The translations under genes were made by a program, and so were the position numbers. Under the pieces are notes generated by a model. The model saw nothing but the letters and a program-made list of their open reading frames with translations, was not told the DNA's origin and did not search any database. DNA of 64,000 nt from CAZBYL01 sp964496275 (GTDB taxonomy: Bacteria > Synergistota > Synergistia > Synergistales > Synergistaceae): contig CAZBYL010000004.1 of assembly GCA_964496275.1 (NCBI GenBank), positions 1-64,000 of the forward strand. Direction: 5' to 3'. Shown here piece by piece: positions 25,297 to 34,365 of the stretch. The number at the start of each line of letters is the position of its first letter. Position 1 is the stretch's first letter.

Positions 25297-25854
25297 TTAG
25301 AACGATACTTTGGGCGCTGCCTTTGCCTCTTCTTCCGCTTGGAAGAAGGGCGCTTCCTTAAATCCGAACGAGCGTGCTATTAGCACTGCGGGAAACTTCT
25401 GTATCCCGTTGTTAAGATTTCTCACCGTGCCGTTATAGTAGCGGCGTGCCATCTGCAAGTCGTTTTCTATATTTGCAAGCTGATCCTGAAGCTGAAGAAA
25501 GTTCGTGTTTGCCTTGAGATCCGGATAATTCTCCGCGACGGCAAAAAGGCTGCGAAGCGTGCTTGTGAGCATATTTTCCGCTTGAAACCTTGCCTCCGTG
25601 TCGCCTCCCGAATTTGCGACAGCCGTCCTTGCGGAAGTCACGTTTTGCAGAGTCTCCTTCTCGTGAGAGGCATAACCCTTCACAGTCTCAACCAAATTCG
25701 GAATCAGGTCAAAACGCCTTTTAAGCTGAACGTCTATCCCGCTCCAGCCCTCCTGCATCATGTTGCGAAGGTTCACAAGACCGTTATATGTCATCATAAG
25801 CCAACCGCCTACAACGACAACAATGCCGATAACGACCATCAATCCTGTTGTCAT
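25297..25854 (-). CDS. lemA: LemA family protein
   Basis: Membrane-anchored helical protein of 185 residues. One N-terminal segment (GLMVVIGIVVVVGGWLMMTYN) anchors it; the rest is the LemA helical bundle with the family landmarks YNGLVNLRNMM, WSGIDVQLKRRFDLIPNLVETVKGY and the late ARRYYNGTVRNLN. The molecular role of LemA is not settled. ATG 25854 is preceded by AAGGGGGA; an upstream in-frame ATG at 25902 lacks this. It is cotranscribed with the DUF2207 gene downstream. Confidence 0.93.
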   Translation of the reverse strand: MTTGLMVVIGIVVVVGGWLMMTYNGLVNLRNMMQEGWSGIDVQLKRRFDLIPNLVETVKGYASHEKETLQNVTSARTAVANSGGDTEARFQAENMLTSTLRSLFAVAENYPDLKANTNFLQLQDQLANIENDLQMARRYYNGTVRNLNNGIQKFPAVLIARSFGFKEAPFFQAEEEAKAAPKVSF

Positions 25855-25972
25855 GCAAAATCGTCCCCCTTGAATAATATATTTTACAAAACAATTATAC
25901 ATTCCAAACTTTATTGCTGTGGTATCATTTATACGTATTTATCAGAGATATTTTTTACCGGGAGGAATCATT

Positions 25973-26257
25973 ATGATAGTAACATTACAGGATCCTATGG
26001 GGCAGGTGCGAACGGCAAAGGTCGGGTTTAGCTGGACTGTATTTTTCTTTGGCTTTTTTGTACCGATATGCAGGGGGGACTTCAAATGGACTGTGATAAT
26101 GTTTGTGGCAAGTGTCTGCACCATGTGGCTGGCAAACATTATTCTGGCGTTCACCTATAACGGTACATACATAAGGGGTCTTATGGAGAAAGGATACTAT
26201 CCGACGGACGATTATTCAAAAAACATTCTTGTCTCAAAAGGGTTTATTGCAAGATAA
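25973..26257 (+). CDS. Small membrane protein, HrgC/DUF2628-like
   Basis: A 94-residue protein with two hydrophobic segments (VGFSWTVFFFGFFVPICRG and FKWTVIMFVASVCTMWLAN-like) separated by a short basic turn, then a soluble tail with TYIRGLMEKGYYPTDDYS. The W-T-x-FFFGFF-x-P-x-x-RGD pattern resembles small membrane proteins annotated HrgC or DUF2628-like; the match is from memory and function is unknown. ATG 25973 has GGGAGG at seven bases. The gene is divergent from lemA and ends in a bidirectional terminator. Confidence 0.72.
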   Translation: MIVTLQDPMGQVRTAKVGFSWTVFFFGFFVPICRGDFKWTVIMFVASVCTMWLANIILAFTYNGTYIRGLMEKGYYPTDDYSKNILVSKGFIAR

Positions 26258-26270
26258 ACAATGCCATTGT

Positions 26271-26304
26271 AAAAGCTGCGCGGACAATAGTCTGCGCAGC
26301 TTTT
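26271..26304. terminator. Bidirectional intrinsic terminator
   Basis: AAAAGCTGCGC pairs perfectly with GCGCAGCTTTT around a 12-base loop that can pair further. It serves the small membrane protein gene and the convergent gpt gene. Confidence 0.87.
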
Positions 26305-26315
26305 GTGTTTGGGGT

Positions 26316-26810
26316 CTACATGTTGATGATTGGGGGAATGAATGCCGTGGATGGCGCTGTATCCCAAGGGAAGAGCACCCATGTGTCCTGGCTGACTTCC
26401 GTTACGAATGTGTCCACAAGCGGGCGGCCTTCCGGTTTTGCGTATACTGTGGCAAAGTGGGCGCCTACGAACATGTCGCGCACGATTTTTGCCGTTTTGC
26501 CTGTGTCAACAAGGTCATCTATCAGAAGCCACGTCTCGTCCACTCCCACGAGGTCAGGCCTTTTCAGTATGCTTGTCGTGCCCTGCTCTCTTATTGTGTA
26601 GCTCGATATGCAGACTGTGTCCACAAGGTGGATGTCGAGCTCTCTGGCTATTATTGCAGCAGGAACAAGTCCGCCGCGGGCAACCGTCACAAGTCTGCTC
26701 CAATCTTTTCTTATGTCAAGAAGCTTCCAGGCAAGAGCGCGGCAGTCCCTTTGTATCTGCTCCCATGAAACGGGGTAGTTTTTGTTGTATCGTGCGGATG
26801 TCCCTGTCAT
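26316..26810 (-). CDS. gpt: Xanthine(-guanine) phosphoribosyltransferase
   Basis: Purine salvage enzyme of 164 residues that joins xanthine, guanine or hypoxanthine to PRPP. It aligns along its length with E. coli Gpt: TVARGGLVPAAIIARELDI, HLVDTVCISSY, the PRPP-binding loop LLIDDLVDTGKTA, and AKPEGRPLVDTFV with DTWVLFPWD near the end. ATG 26810 has GGGAGG nine bases upstream. It is 58 bases downstream of a diguanylate cyclase gene on the same strand, with a TGTAC/GTACA inverted repeat between them. The presence of a xanthine-dehydrogenase-type operon 21 kb away makes purine turnover a plausible shared theme, but they are not linked directly. Confidence 0.92.
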   Translation of the reverse strand: MTGTSARYNKNYPVSWEQIQRDCRALAWKLLDIRKDWSRLVTVARGGLVPAAIIARELDIHLVDTVCISSYTIREQGTTSILKRPDLVGVDETWLLIDDLVDTGKTAKIVRDMFVGAHFATVYAKPEGRPLVDTFVTEVSQDTWVLFPWDTAPSTAFIPPIINM

Positions 26811-26868
26811 CGTGAAATTCCTCCCGAAGATGTTTTATGTACGAAATTGTACACTCTTTTTGCCTATC

Positions 26869-29800
26869 TTAAAAGATGTTTGCATCGCCATTGCTTTTTG
26901 TATCCGTTAAGACGGAGAGTATAAAGGCCGCCACTGTTTGAGCTGACATTGTTATGTCGCTTATCTGTCTTTGTGTGAGAGAGGCGGCGACTTCTTCACT
27001 GCAGTCAAAACCTATAAACCCTTTAAATTTGCCTTCCTCCAGCATTGCCACAGCAATGCCGGTATTTTTGTGTCCCGGACGGAAAACAGACGGCAGATTG
27101 CCTGCTATGCCGGCTTTTTGGTAGAGGTAGATGCCGTCCTCCGAGAAGGATTCTTTCAGACCTTTAAAATCTTCTGAGTACAGCATTTTCCCGCATTTGT
27201 CTATCTCCGGCTCAACTCCTTCCGCGCACCATTCATATATTTGGCTGCATGTAAGTCCGTCTTCGGAGTCTCTGAATACGTAGCCGCGCAAAAAGGCAAA
27301 GTGTTTTGATATGAGCTCAAGCACCAGTGACACGGACAGCCTTAGGTCTTTGGCATCGCACAGAATCTTGAATGTGTGGCGCGGCATGTTGTAGGAGAAA
27401 TTGCCGCCTTCGGTGCTCTCTATCTCTCCCACTATGTTTTCAACGCGGCCAAATTCAGTTCCCATACTTTCATCATAGATTGTGACGTTGTCTTTGCCTG
27501 TGTCTTTTGAACGATAAAGAGCGATATCAGATTTGCTGTACAGCTCTTCCAATGTCGTCCCGTCGTCCGGAGAAAATGCAACTCCTATGCTCGCTGATAT
27601 CGGAAGATCTTTGGTTATGTCGCTTTGTATCTCTCTAATCCTTGCTGCTGATTCGTAAACTTTTCTTATTGCAATTTTTTTGCTCGGGATGTCTTTCATG
27701 AAGATGATGAATTCATCTCCGCCGATTCGTCCCACTATGTCCGTGTTTCTGAAGGTCTCTTTTATCCTTCTGCCGACTTCCTCGATGATTGCGTCTCCGA
27801 ACGCGTGTCCGAGCATGTCGTTGACTTTTTTGAAGTCGTCCAAGTCCAGCATGGTAAAAGCGTTCATTGTTTTTGTGCTGGCTGTCAGGTCGGAATCCAT
27901 TTTTTCCCTTATTAGCGTTTCCGCCGTTTTTTTGTTGAAAAGCCTTGTCAGCGGGTCTCTTTCTGCCATGAAGCGCAGACGCTCCGTTTTTCTGACAGAT
28001 TCGGTTATGTCTTTCAGATACCATATATCACGTACGGATGAGTCCGATGGTTCTATGAAGATGCTTATGTGTGCGGATTTCCACCTGTACTCTTCGGAGT
28101 CCTTGGCTGTTCTGTTTCTGAACTCTATGTCTAGCTCGCTGATACCTTTCGCAAGGTATTCCAGCGCCACTTCTTCCGTGAGAAGATCCTTGATTATCGG
28201 TTGGTCGTCGGGGTGGCTGTACTGCGACGTGAAATATTTTTTGACGCCGCTGACGTTCATCTCATTGGAAGGCAGGTATCTTGTATAGTTTTCCATGCCT
28301 CTTATTATTTTATTATTTGTGAGGTCATATTCGTACACCCTGTCATAGAGACTAAGCAGAGTATCTTTATATTTTTCTGTCTGCAGACACTCTTTTGCTA
28401 CAGCTCTGCTCTCTGTGTCGTCTCTCATTACTCCTATTATCTTAATAAGTTCGCCGCCTTCGTTGTACACTGCCGTGAAATGCGTCGTTACGTAAAACTG
28501 CTTCCCATCCCTTCCCGATGTGAGGTAGTGAGATGCGGATGCCGATTTTGCACCGTTTTTTATCTTTTTGAGCATTTCAAGGAAGGCTGCAGGCATGGAT
28601 TTTTCTTCATCCGGGCTGTGGGATTCTTCTGCGGCAGCGCTTAAGACTTCCGTTATGCCCTTTATTTGGAACGGGAGCCCGAATTTTTGTGCGCATTTTT
28701 GTGATATGTGCATGCTATCGTTCTCAGGCGAGTATTCAATAATATAGATATCAGCTTCCGCTGTTGCAATCTCGTACATTTTATTTCTCATTTTGAGATC
28801 TTCTGCGGATTCATGAATTTTGGATATGTCGAGAGTGACGCAGCAAACACTTTTTTGGCCTCTCGGGTTTTTCGTCAGACTGCCGTTACACAGGACATGA
28901 ATTATCCTGCCGTCTTTTCTGAGCATTCTGTATGTCGTCTCAAAATTTTTGTTTTCCGAAACGCTGTTTAAGATATGTTTTTTTACCCTCTTCCTGTCCT
29001 TCTCAAAAATGCTGTTCCAGAAACTGCCTCCGAACATGGTTACTGTTTCGCTCTCGTTCTTACAGCCTGCCATCGACGCAAAACCGGCACTGACAAATTC
29101 ATATGAAAAATCTCTGTCAGCCGTATATTTCTGTACACCGCCAGGAATGTTTGCTATTATCTCCCGTTCCATTCTGTTTGCCGCGTAGATTTTCTTTGCG
29201 TGGCATTTCTCTCTGTATATAATGAAAATCGTAAGGATCATGAAGAGAAACAAAATTCTATAAAGCAGAGCCAATGCGTCCTTTGTTATACCGGTGTCTT
29301 CTGAGCCAAAGGTTGCCGCCGGCATTACGACCCCTAGATACCAGTCGGAGAGTCCAAGGGGGGTTATGTAGCACAGTCTGGAGCTTTTGTTTTTGGCGTA
29401 ACGGAAGAATAGGCTTTCATTGTTTGTAAAAGCATTCATTATCTGCTCGAGAGGAACGGATACTGTTATCCCAGGCTGCTGCATGAAGTCAAATATGTTG
29501 TTTACTCTGGAGAGTATGCTTCCGCGCGGCTGCGGATGGAGCCATTCTCCGTGGTTGTGCATGAAGATCATTGTCCCGCCGCTGTTGAGCGCCTTATTGT
29601 GCATCACGGTGTCCATTGCCTCAGCGCGCACACTGCAGCGAACCTGTGCGGATATGTGCCCATCTTTTTTCACAGGAGCTACAAAGGTTATAAAATTTTG
29701 TCCGTTTATTACGCTTGTAAACATTTTTGCTCTGTTTGTGTAGAAGATGCTGCTGTTCGTGGTGAACATGGAGGGCGACGATGTTCTTCTGCTTCCGTCA

Positions 29801-30123
29801 GGGTAGAGTATCTCTATAAAATCTACGTTTGTTTCTTTGGCGATGCGGTTCATGACCAAAGAAACCTCAGGGCTTCGGATGTTTTTAAATTCCGAAACTT
29901 GTGCCGCAGCCGTCGCAGCGAACCGCATGTACGTTTCGATGCGGTTTCGTACGTGCTTCGCAGAAATGGTTGCGATCTCCTCAATCTGCCCACCTTCTTC
30001 CACCTCTTTTTCAATCCTTACCGTTTCAGTAAAGTAGTGGAAGAAAAAGGATGTGAAGGCGAGTATAATGAGGAGCGGTATTATATATTGTTTATATTTG
30101 AAAGCCTGAATGTCAATTTTCAA
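26869..30123 (-). CDS. Membrane diguanylate cyclase: dCACHE-like sensor, PAS repeats, GGDEF, C-terminal GAF-like region
   Basis: A 1084-residue signalling protein. An N-terminal membrane helix (about 13-30) and a second one near 278-300 bracket a periplasmic CACHE-type sensor. Three PAS-like modules follow (about 320-700), then a GGDEF domain with intact GGDEF at 801-805 and an RxxD (RNTD, 792-795) inhibitory site five residues before it. It should therefore make cyclic-di-GMP under product feedback. About 190 residues after the GGDEF domain look GAF-like. The start is TTG at 30123 with GGGAG seven bases upstream, overlapping the end of the nitrilase gene by 11 bases, so the two are translationally coupled. 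Confidence 0.87.
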   Translation of the reverse strand: MKIDIQAFKYKQYIIPLLIILAFTSFFFHYFTETVRIEKEVEEGGQIEEIATISAKHVRNRIETYMRFAATAAAQVSEFKNIRSPEVSLVMNRIAKETNVDFIEILYPDGSRRTSSPSMFTTNSSIFYTNRAKMFTSVINGQNFITFVAPVKKDGHISAQVRCSVRAEAMDTVMHNKALNSGGTMIFMHNHGEWLHPQPRGSILSRVNNIFDFMQQPGITVSVPLEQIMNAFTNNESLFFRYAKNKSSRLCYITPLGLSDWYLGVVMPAATFGSEDTGITKDALALLYRILFLFMILTIFIIYREKCHAKKIYAANRMEREIIANIPGGVQKYTADRDFSYEFVSAGFASMAGCKNESETVTMFGGSFWNSIFEKDRKRVKKHILNSVSENKNFETTYRMLRKDGRIIHVLCNGSLTKNPRGQKSVCCVTLDISKIHESAEDLKMRNKMYEIATAEADIYIIEYSPENDSMHISQKCAQKFGLPFQIKGITEVLSAAAEESHSPDEEKSMPAAFLEMLKKIKNGAKSASASHYLTSGRDGKQFYVTTHFTAVYNEGGELIKIIGVMRDDTESRAVAKECLQTEKYKDTLLSLYDRVYEYDLTNNKIIRGMENYTRYLPSNEMNVSGVKKYFTSQYSHPDDQPIIKDLLTEEVALEYLAKGISELDIEFRNRTAKDSEEYRWKSAHISIFIEPSDSSVRDIWYLKDITESVRKTERLRFMAERDPLTRLFNKKTAETLIREKMDSDLTASTKTMNAFTMLDLDDFKKVNDMLGHAFGDAIIEEVGRRIKETFRNTDIVGRIGGDEFIIFMKDIPSKKIAIRKVYESAARIREIQSDITKDLPISASIGVAFSPDDGTTLEELYSKSDIALYRSKDTGKDNVTIYDESMGTEFGRVENIVGEIESTEGGNFSYNMPRHTFKILCDAKDLRLSVSLVLELISKHFAFLRGYVFRDSEDGLTCSQIYEWCAEGVEPEIDKCGKMLYSEDFKGLKESFSEDGIYLYQKAGIAGNLPSVFRPGHKNTGIAVAMLEEGKFKGFIGFDCSEEVAASLTQRQISDITMSAQTVAAFILSVLTDTKSNGDANIF

Positions 30124-30925
30124 TTAACTTCTCCCTGTAGAGTTCCGGACGGCGGAATTCCAGAGTCCGTAAAAATTTTCTTTCGCTGGAAACTTTTTCC
30201 GTGTCAAATTCCGTAAAAACAAGAGCCTCCTCTTCTCCGAGCTCAACAAGTATTTCTCCGTCGGGGGCGATGACCATTGAGTTTCCGCCGAAGAGAGTTT
30301 TGCCTGTTTTTCCGCATCTGTTGCAGGCTACTATATACATCATATTTTCGATAGCTCTTGCCTGCAGCAGTGTACGCCAGTGAGCGATTCTCGGCATTGG
30401 CCACTGAGCCGAGATGAAGAGAACTTCCGCGCCTTCCACTGCGTAGAGACGGAACCATTCGCAGAAGCGGAGATCATAGCAAATGGCAAGACCGCACTTG
30501 ATATCGCCTATGTTGAACAGAGTCCTTGAATTGCCCGCACCGAGATATTTGTCCTCGTTCATGAGGGCAAAGAGGTGTGCCTTGTCATAGTACGCCGCAT
30601 ATTCGCCGCTGGGAGTTATTACCATCGCGCGGTTCATTGCTCCATCGTCGGTGAGAGCCAAAACGGAACCGCCCGCAAACCAGCAGTTGTATTTTTTTGC
30701 AAGTTCTCCGAGGAATGCAGCAGCTTCGCGTGCTTCCGGATCTCCGTAAAACCCCGGCTCGCTGATGGCGTAGCCTACGTCCCAGATTTCAGGCAGCACC
30801 AAAACTGTCTCGGAATCCGAACTGATATATTTTTGCTCAAGCAACGCCGCAAGACGGGCATAATTACCATCCCTGTCTCCGATTTTAACGTCTGTCTGAA
30901 TAATTCCGACTCTGAGAAGCGACAT
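30113..30925 (-). CDS. Nitrilase-superfamily amidase (omega-amidase / YafV-like)
   Basis: Cytoplasmic carbon-nitrogen hydrolase of 270 residues. The Glu-Lys-Cys triad is intact: Glu in VLVLPEIWDVGY, Lys in YDKAHLFALMNED and Cys in GLAICYDLRFCEWF. Length and motifs fit the omega-amidase branch, which hydrolyses alpha-keto acid amides such as 2-oxoglutaramate. ATG 30925 is used, with AGGGTGG about six bases upstream; a TTG at 30961 would add 12 residues without support. The gene overlaps the diguanylate cyclase start by 11 bases. Another small-amide substrate is possible. Confidence 0.87.
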   Translation of the reverse strand: MSLLRVGIIQTDVKIGDRDGNYARLAALLEQKYISSDSETVLVLPEIWDVGYAISEPGFYGDPEAREAAAFLGELAKKYNCWFAGGSVLALTDDGAMNRAMVITPSGEYAAYYDKAHLFALMNEDKYLGAGNSRTLFNIGDIKCGLAICYDLRFCEWFRLYAVEGAEVLFISAQWPMPRIAHWRTLLQARAIENMMYIVACNRCGKTGKTLFGGNSMVIAPDGEILVELGEEEALVFTEFDTEKVSSERKFLRTLEFRRPELYREKLIEN

Positions 30926-31026
30926 TGATACCACCCTAACAAAGTTGATTAAAAAAGCCAAGATATGCTATCGTGTATTGTACACTATATAGCTGAAATA
31001 ATAGTATGATTTTGTTAAATGAGATG

Positions 31027-31242
31027 TTAACTTGGCATGTTTGAGAGTAGTTCGTCTATTTCTTCTCTATCTCTGTTTTTTTCAGAGGATTTTTCAAATG
31101 TCAGAGTGAGCGCGGCGCCCTCGGCTGTGCCTTTTGGAAGGTACTCAATGGGAATGTTTATTTCGTCCGCGTTTTCCCCTAGCAGCAATCTGCAAATATT
31201 GCCGTTAACGGAGTCTACAAAGACTTCTGTGCTTTTTTTCAT
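31027..31242 (-). CDS. DUF3006 family small protein
   Basis: A 71-residue acidic protein matching DUF3006: a VDSVNGNICRLLLG strand region, then NIPIEYLPKGTAEGAALTLTFE and a charged tail. The ATG overlaps the stop of the metallo-beta-lactamase gene (ATGA), so translation is coupled. DUF3006 genes often accompany ComEC-like hydrolases in other bacteria. Function is unknown. Confidence 0.8.
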   Translation of the reverse strand: MKKSTEVFVDSVNGNICRLLLGENADEINIPIEYLPKGTAEGAALTLTFEKSSEKNRDREEIDELLSNMPS

Positions 31243-32141
31243 TTCGCCGGCACCAGCCTTTCGCTTGGGTATGTGATACTATTGCCGTCTGTTTCGATTA
31301 CGATGTCTCCGTCCGCAGTGTCCATGCGTCCGGCTCCGCTTTTTTTAAGCGCGCGAACGACCTCTCTGTGAGGAAATCCGTATGAGTTGTCGCGTGAGTA
31401 GCTCAGTATAACGATGGATGGATTGACCTGTCTGAGCATAGACGTGTCTGTCCCGTTGCTGCTGCCGTGGTGAGCCGCCTTTAGCACGGCAGCGGACGGC
31501 AGAGGGCTGATGGATGCTCTTTCGGCCCTTTCCATGTCGCCTGTCATGAGAAATGCAACTTTGCCGTACCGCAGCAGGAATACGAGCGAGTTATTGTTTG
31601 TGTCGCTTGCGGTGCCGCGTATAAAATTTTCTGCGGGAGCCAGCACTTCTATTTCAGCTCCGCTGAAGTTTTCGGCATATCCCCGTTTGGGGCGGCCGAA
31701 GGGTATGTTGTTTCTTTTTATCGTGAGGTAGAAATTTTTCTGAATGGAAGAGCCGTGGTTGTAGCCGGAGTCCCACACCTTGCCTATCTCAAAATTGCCG
31801 ATGACTTCACCCATTCCGCCAATGTGGTCCGAGTGCCCATGTGTGGCTACGAGCAGGTCTATCTTTTCTATGCCTCTGGCTTTGAGGTAGCGCACGACGC
31901 TCTTTCCGCCCTCTTTTGTTCCTGCGTCAACCAGAATTGTTTTTTTATCGGGGAACATGAAGAGGAAGGAGTCTCCCTGTCCCGCGTCGATAGCGTGAAA
32001 TTGGAGCGATTCGCCGAAGGACGTGCCTGTTTGAGTTTGAGAGAAGAGGGCGGCGGCCGTTATAACAATGGACGCAGCGGCGATTATAAATTTTTTTGAA
32101 AAAATATTTTTGCGCCTTGCTCGGCGGTTGTAAAAGGACAA
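31239..32141 (-). CDS. ComEC/Rec2-like metallo-beta-lactamase-fold hydrolase
   Basis: A 300-residue hydrolase with an N-terminal membrane or signal segment (FIIAAASIVITAAALFS, about 18-34) and an extracytoplasmic metallo-beta-lactamase domain. Metal ligands are visible: ATHGHSDHIGG (HxHxDH), the Asp in LMTGDMERAE, and the AAHHGSSNGT histidine. This matches the soluble domain of ComEC, found here without the competence membrane channel; it may be a secreted or anchored nuclease or phosphodiesterase. The start is TTG 32141 with GGGAGG seven bases upstream. It is followed by a DUF3006 gene with an ATGA overlap and is divergent from an AEC transporter. Confidence 0.85.
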   Translation of the reverse strand: MSFYNRRARRKNIFSKKFIIAAASIVITAAALFSQTQTGTSFGESLQFHAIDAGQGDSFLFMFPDKKTILVDAGTKEGGKSVVRYLKARGIEKIDLLVATHGHSDHIGGMGEVIGNFEIGKVWDSGYNHGSSIQKNFYLTIKRNNIPFGRPKRGYAENFSGAEIEVLAPAENFIRGTASDTNNNSLVFLLRYGKVAFLMTGDMERAERASISPLPSAAVLKAAHHGSSNGTDTSMLRQVNPSIVILSYSRDNSYGFPHREVVRALKKSGAGRMDTADGDIVIETDGNSITYPSERLVPAK

Positions 32142-32160
32142 AATAAATCCTCCCTTGCGG

Positions 32161-32166
32161 TATAAT
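32161..32166 (+). promoter_or_regulatory. -10 element of the AEC transporter gene
   Basis: A perfect TATAAT sits 35 bases before the ATG, in a 59-base divergent spacer. No strong -35 is recognisable at the right distance. Confidence 0.45.
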
Positions 32167-32200
32167 AGAAAAAATCAGACGCGCTGAAAGGATGTCCCCT

Positions 32201-33145
32201 ATGCTGGGTTTCACTCTCGTCGCTCCGCTTATGGCTATAATTATAACCGGGAATCTTCTTCGTAAGTATGGATTTTACAGCGAAAGCGATATAAAAACAC
32301 TGACAAAAACATTATATTGGGTGATTCTGCCTCCGCTTCTTTTCCGCACGACTTTTATATTGGGAAAAGAGCTTCTTGTGCAGTCGCATCTTTTGATATC
32401 TCTGAACCTTTGCTACATCTTTTCTATCGCGGCGGCGTGGACTTGCGCCGCTCTGTTTCTGCACAGAGGAGACAGGAAGAGAATAGCCGTGTCAGCATTC
32501 GCATGTATCCGCTCAAACAATATTTATTTGGGCTTTCCTGTGATGTATCTTGCTCAGGGGGATATAGGCCTGCATAATTCGTCCGTATATTTGGCGGTCA
32601 GCACTATTTCTTTTCAGTTATTCTCCATTCTTGTAGGCGAGCTTGTTATGTCGGGCAAACTGAGCAAAAAGAGCGCTCATACGATTGTGAAACGCGTTGT
32701 TACAAACCCTTTGGTCGTTGCCTGTGTTTTCGGTGTCGCCGCAGCTTTTCTCGGACTGGATAAGCTGCCCAAAGTGCTCGACGAACCTATGAAGCTTATG
32801 GGGAACGCCGCTACGGCAATTGCTCTTCTCGCACTCGGCGGGACTCTTGACCTTTCGCGTATGAGCCGAGTGATAAGAATGATTCGTTCCACTTGGGGAG
32901 ATATTCTTTTGAAGGTTATTCTGCACCCGGCTTTGATGTATTTCTTCCTCACGATTTTTCCAGTGCCGCGCCCGCTGCTTCAGGCGACCGTCATGCTGAG
33001 CTCCATGCCTACGGCGGTCAACTGTTTTATCGTTGCCCGTGAGATGGATATGGACGGAGATTATGCTGCCGACATTGTGGCTTCAACCACGGTGTTGGGC
33101 GCTCTCACAATACCGATCTGGGCTAAGATTTTGGAAATTATATAA
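32201..33145 (+). CDS. AEC family transporter (auxin efflux carrier type)
   Basis: Inner-membrane transporter of 314 residues with about ten hydrophobic segments in two halves. AEC landmarks are an early LLRKYGFYSESDIKTLTKTLYWVILPPLLF, the FACIRSNNIYLGFP segment in the middle, and VMLSSMPTAVNCFIVAREM with a following ASTTVLGALTIPIW near the end. Bacterial members export or exchange small organic acids such as malate; the substrate is not predictable. ATG 32201 is chosen over ATG 32192 because GAAAGG is nine bases before the former and touches the latter. Confidence 0.9.
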   Translation: MLGFTLVAPLMAIIITGNLLRKYGFYSESDIKTLTKTLYWVILPPLLFRTTFILGKELLVQSHLLISLNLCYIFSIAAAWTCAALFLHRGDRKRIAVSAFACIRSNNIYLGFPVMYLAQGDIGLHNSSVYLAVSTISFQLFSILVGELVMSGKLSKKSAHTIVKRVVTNPLVVACVFGVAAAFLGLDKLPKVLDEPMKLMGNAATAIALLALGGTLDLSRMSRVIRMIRSTWGDILLKVILHPALMYFFLTIFPVPRPLLQATVMLSSMPTAVNCFIVAREMDMDGDYAADIVASTTVLGALTIPIWAKILEII

Positions 33146-33177
33146 AATCGCAAGCGCCATGCGGCACAGATAAAAAT

Positions 33178-33222
33178 AAAGACGGAGCCCCGATTTGCAC
33201 GGAGTTCCGTCTTTTGTTGTTT
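33178..33222. terminator. Bidirectional intrinsic terminator
   Basis: AAGACGGA pairs with TCCGTCTT with additional inner pairing, followed by T-rich sequence on the plus strand. It lies between the convergent AEC transporter and carbamate kinase genes. Confidence 0.8.
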
Positions 33223-33232
33223 TTTTGCGGCT

Positions 33233-34195
33233 TTACGCCATTGTAATGACTGTTCCCTCTCTGCCTTCGAGAGCGTCCACTGCTTTGTAGAGCGAGGTTA
33301 TTATGGCTTTTTTGCCGGGGAAGCGGCGGGCAAATTTGATTGCCGCCATGACTTTGGGCAGCATGCTTCCCGGTGCGAAGTGCCCTTCTTCTATGTATTG
33401 GATTGCTTCCGCTACAGTGATGTTGTCGAGCACTTTCTGATTCGGTTTGTTGTAGTTCAGGCAGACCTTATCGACTTCCGTGAGGATGAGGAGCACGTCT
33501 GTCTCCATGTCTTCGGCAAGCCGCTCCGCCGCAAGGTCTTTGTCTATTACCGCGGCGACTCCTGTAAGCGAACCGTCAAGGTTTTCTATAACGGGAATAC
33601 CGCCGCCGCCCGCCGTGATCACTATCGTTGAGTCCCAAAGACGCTTGACTGATTCTATCTCTGCGATTCTTTTGGGGTTCGGGGATGCGACTACTCGTCT
33701 CCAGCCGCGGCCGGCATCCTCTTTCATTGTGAAGCCCTTTTCTTCCGCTATTTTTTTTGCTTCTTCTTCCGAATAGAAGGGGCCGATTGGTTTTGTCGGG
33801 TTTTTGAAAGCTTTATCGTTTTCGTCAACGATTACCTGTGTGACGAGCGTGACGACGGGGACGTTGCGGTTGCGGTTTCTGAGCGCGTCGCGCAGACTTT
33901 GCTGTATCTGGTATCCGATGTAGCCCTGGCTCATCGCTCCGCATACGTCGAACGGCATTGCGGGAAGTTTGGGGTCGTTCTTTTCAGCTATGTCCTGTCC
34001 GAGCGCAATGCGTCCCACCTGAGGTCCGTTGCCGTGGACGACTGCCATTTCATACCCCTGGGTGCTGATATCTGCTAAGAATTCACATGTTTTGCGGACT
34101 ACTTCAAGCTGGGCTTCCGCTGTGGCGGGTGAGCCTGCTTCCTGAAGTGCGTTGCCTCCGAGGGCTACTACAACTTTTGTCGATTTTGAGTCCAT
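33233..34195 (-). CDS. arcC: Carbamate kinase
   Basis: Cytoplasmic kinase of 320 residues that transfers phosphate from carbamoyl phosphate to ADP, giving ATP plus carbamate. Family motifs are intact: VVVALGGNALQ at the start, VVHGNGPQVG, GPFYSEEEA, TAGGGGIPV with the DLAAERLA block, and LPKVMAAIKF. Length is typical. ATG 34195 is preceded by AAGGAG. No ornithine carbamoyltransferase, arginine deiminase or ureidoglycolate gene is adjacent, so the source of carbamoyl phosphate is not shown here. The N-carbamoyl-producing hydantoinase at 21.5 kb does not itself make carbamoyl phosphate. Confidence 0.95.
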   Translation of the reverse strand: MDSKSTKVVVALGGNALQEAGSPATAEAQLEVVRKTCEFLADISTQGYEMAVVHGNGPQVGRIALGQDIAEKNDPKLPAMPFDVCGAMSQGYIGYQIQQSLRDALRNRNRNVPVVTLVTQVIVDENDKAFKNPTKPIGPFYSEEEAKKIAEEKGFTMKEDAGRGWRRVVASPNPKRIAEIESVKRLWDSTIVITAGGGGIPVIENLDGSLTGVAAVIDKDLAAERLAEDMETDVLLILTEVDKVCLNYNKPNQKVLDNITVAEAIQYIEEGHFAPGSMLPKVMAAIKFARRFPGKKAIITSLYKAVDALEGREGTVITMA

Positions 34196-34365
34196 AACAA
34201 ACACACGCTCCTTGTTTTAGAAAAGTTTAATGTTTATATGAAGTTCCTCTATTATAAACTAAACCGAGGTTTGAGTTCAATATTAAATATTAAGAAATTT
34301 GGCAAATCGCAAAAATTTTTTTCCAATGCAGCTTGAAAAGCCGCAGTGTCAAAGAATGTATAGGA

